The notes under the pieces were generated by a model that saw nothing but the letters and a program-made list of their open reading frames with translations, did not search any database and was not told the origin of the DNA. From Acidimicrobiaceae bacterium (lineage in GTDB: Bacteria; Actinomycetota; Acidimicrobiia; Acidimicrobiales; Palsa-688): DNA of 5,556 bases. The position numbers were made by a program, and so were the translations under genes. Location of the stretch: contig JAUTXM010000319.1 in the NCBI GenBank assembly GCA_030838025.1, forward strand, positions 1-5,556, in the 5' to 3' direction. This document shows, piece after piece, positions 5,282-5,556 of this stretch. Numbering within the stretch: the first letter of the stretch is position 1; each line of letters opens with the position of its first letter.

Positions 5282-5556
5282 TCAGCTGCGTGAGGCGAGT
5301 GCGGCTACCGCAGCCGCGGACATCACTTCCAGCGGAGGGTCCATTCCGGTCCACAGCCGGGACTGGAGCGCCGCCTGGTGGATCAGCGTGCCCAGGCCGT
5401 TGGCCACCCGGGCACCGGCGGCGCGTGCCGCCTCCAGCAGGGCGGTACTGGGAGGAGCATAAATGAGGTCGACGACCAGCTGCCCGGAGCCCAGCCAGCC
5501 GGGGTCCAGCTCGAGCGGTAGGCCCCCGGCGGGCCGATCGTCAATCATGCCGACCG
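5282..5556 (-). CDS. aroE: Shikimate dehydrogenase, C-terminal part
   Basis: NADPH-dependent reduction of 3-dehydroshikimate to shikimate, the fourth step of the chorismate pathway, in the cytoplasm. The frame is open to the right edge and gives the last 90 residues. 'VGMIDDRPAGG' fits the end of the family's NATPxGM loop. 'QLVVDLIYAPPSTALLEAARAAGARVANGLGTLIHQAALQ' is spread across the region of the usual V(V/F)D-x-VYxPxxTxLL and NGxxMLxxQA motifs, and 'LWTGMDPP' closes the domain. The shikimate-binding Gln of the HQA motif is present; the usual Met before Leu (GML) is Thr here. The ATG at 5548 is the internal Met of the GM motif and not a start. The stop lies 64 bp before the DUF4388 start. 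A paralogous quinate/shikimate dehydrogenase cannot be excluded from the C-terminus alone. Confidence 0.9.
   Translation of the reverse strand, partial: VGMIDDRPAGGLPLELDPGWLGSGQLVVDLIYAPPSTALLEAARAAGARVANGLGTLIHQAALQSRLWTGMDPPLEVMSAAAVAALASRS

Noticed and set aside
5276..5283. 8-bp palindrome GAGCGCTC at the aroE stop, as a terminator or operator
   Set aside because: It has no loop and no following T run, and partly overlaps the aroE stop. A GC-rich 8-mer palindrome is likely chance.
5282..5548. A separate 88-residue gene starting at the ATG at 5548
   Set aside because: The ATG is the internal Met of the shikimate dehydrogenase GM motif and the frame continues to the window edge.

Overview
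The window is a high-GC bacterial segment in which every credible gene lies on the minus strand. Read in the direction of transcription (right to left), the order is: the 3' end of aroE (shikimate dehydrogenase), a DUF4388/PATAN-domain protein, pilB (type IV pilus extension ATPase), a long pilT (retraction ATPase) with an extra N-terminal domain, and the 5' part of pilC (inner-membrane platform protein). The GC-rich codon use, GTG start, Ala/Pro-rich linkers and the aroE-to-pil gene order suggest an actinobacterium, perhaps of the Acidimicrobiia type. That placement is inferred from protein character only and is not proven.

Layout on the minus strand: aroE ends at 5282. A 64-bp gap (5218-5281) follows, carrying a good ribosome binding site and a candidate sigma-28/WhiG-like promoter. 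The DUF4388 gene (5217-3934) overlaps pilB (3937-2201) by the four bases ATGA. A 96-bp gap separates pilB from pilT (2104-569). Twelve bases separate pilT from pilC (556 to beyond the left edge), and the pilC Shine-Dalgarno overlaps the pilT stop. I see no tRNA, rRNA, CRISPR array, insertion sequence or convincing terminator. No gene-free stretch exceeds 100 bases.

Together the genes encode the cytoplasmic motor of a type IVa pilus: PilB drives pilin assembly, PilT drives retraction, and both act on the PilC platform. The prepilins, prepilin peptidase and PilMNO are not in this window and may lie beyond the left edge. Two points stand out. First, PilT has a full MshEN/T2SSE-N-like domain, which classical PilT lacks, so both motors carry a domain of a family that can bind cyclic-di-GMP. 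Second, a PATAN-domain protein is translationally coupled to PilB, and PATAN-domain regulators are known to act on PilB in cyanobacteria. A testable reading is that this is a type IV pilus motor whose extension and retraction ATPases are both tuned by ligand-binding N-domains and by a dedicated PATAN adaptor.
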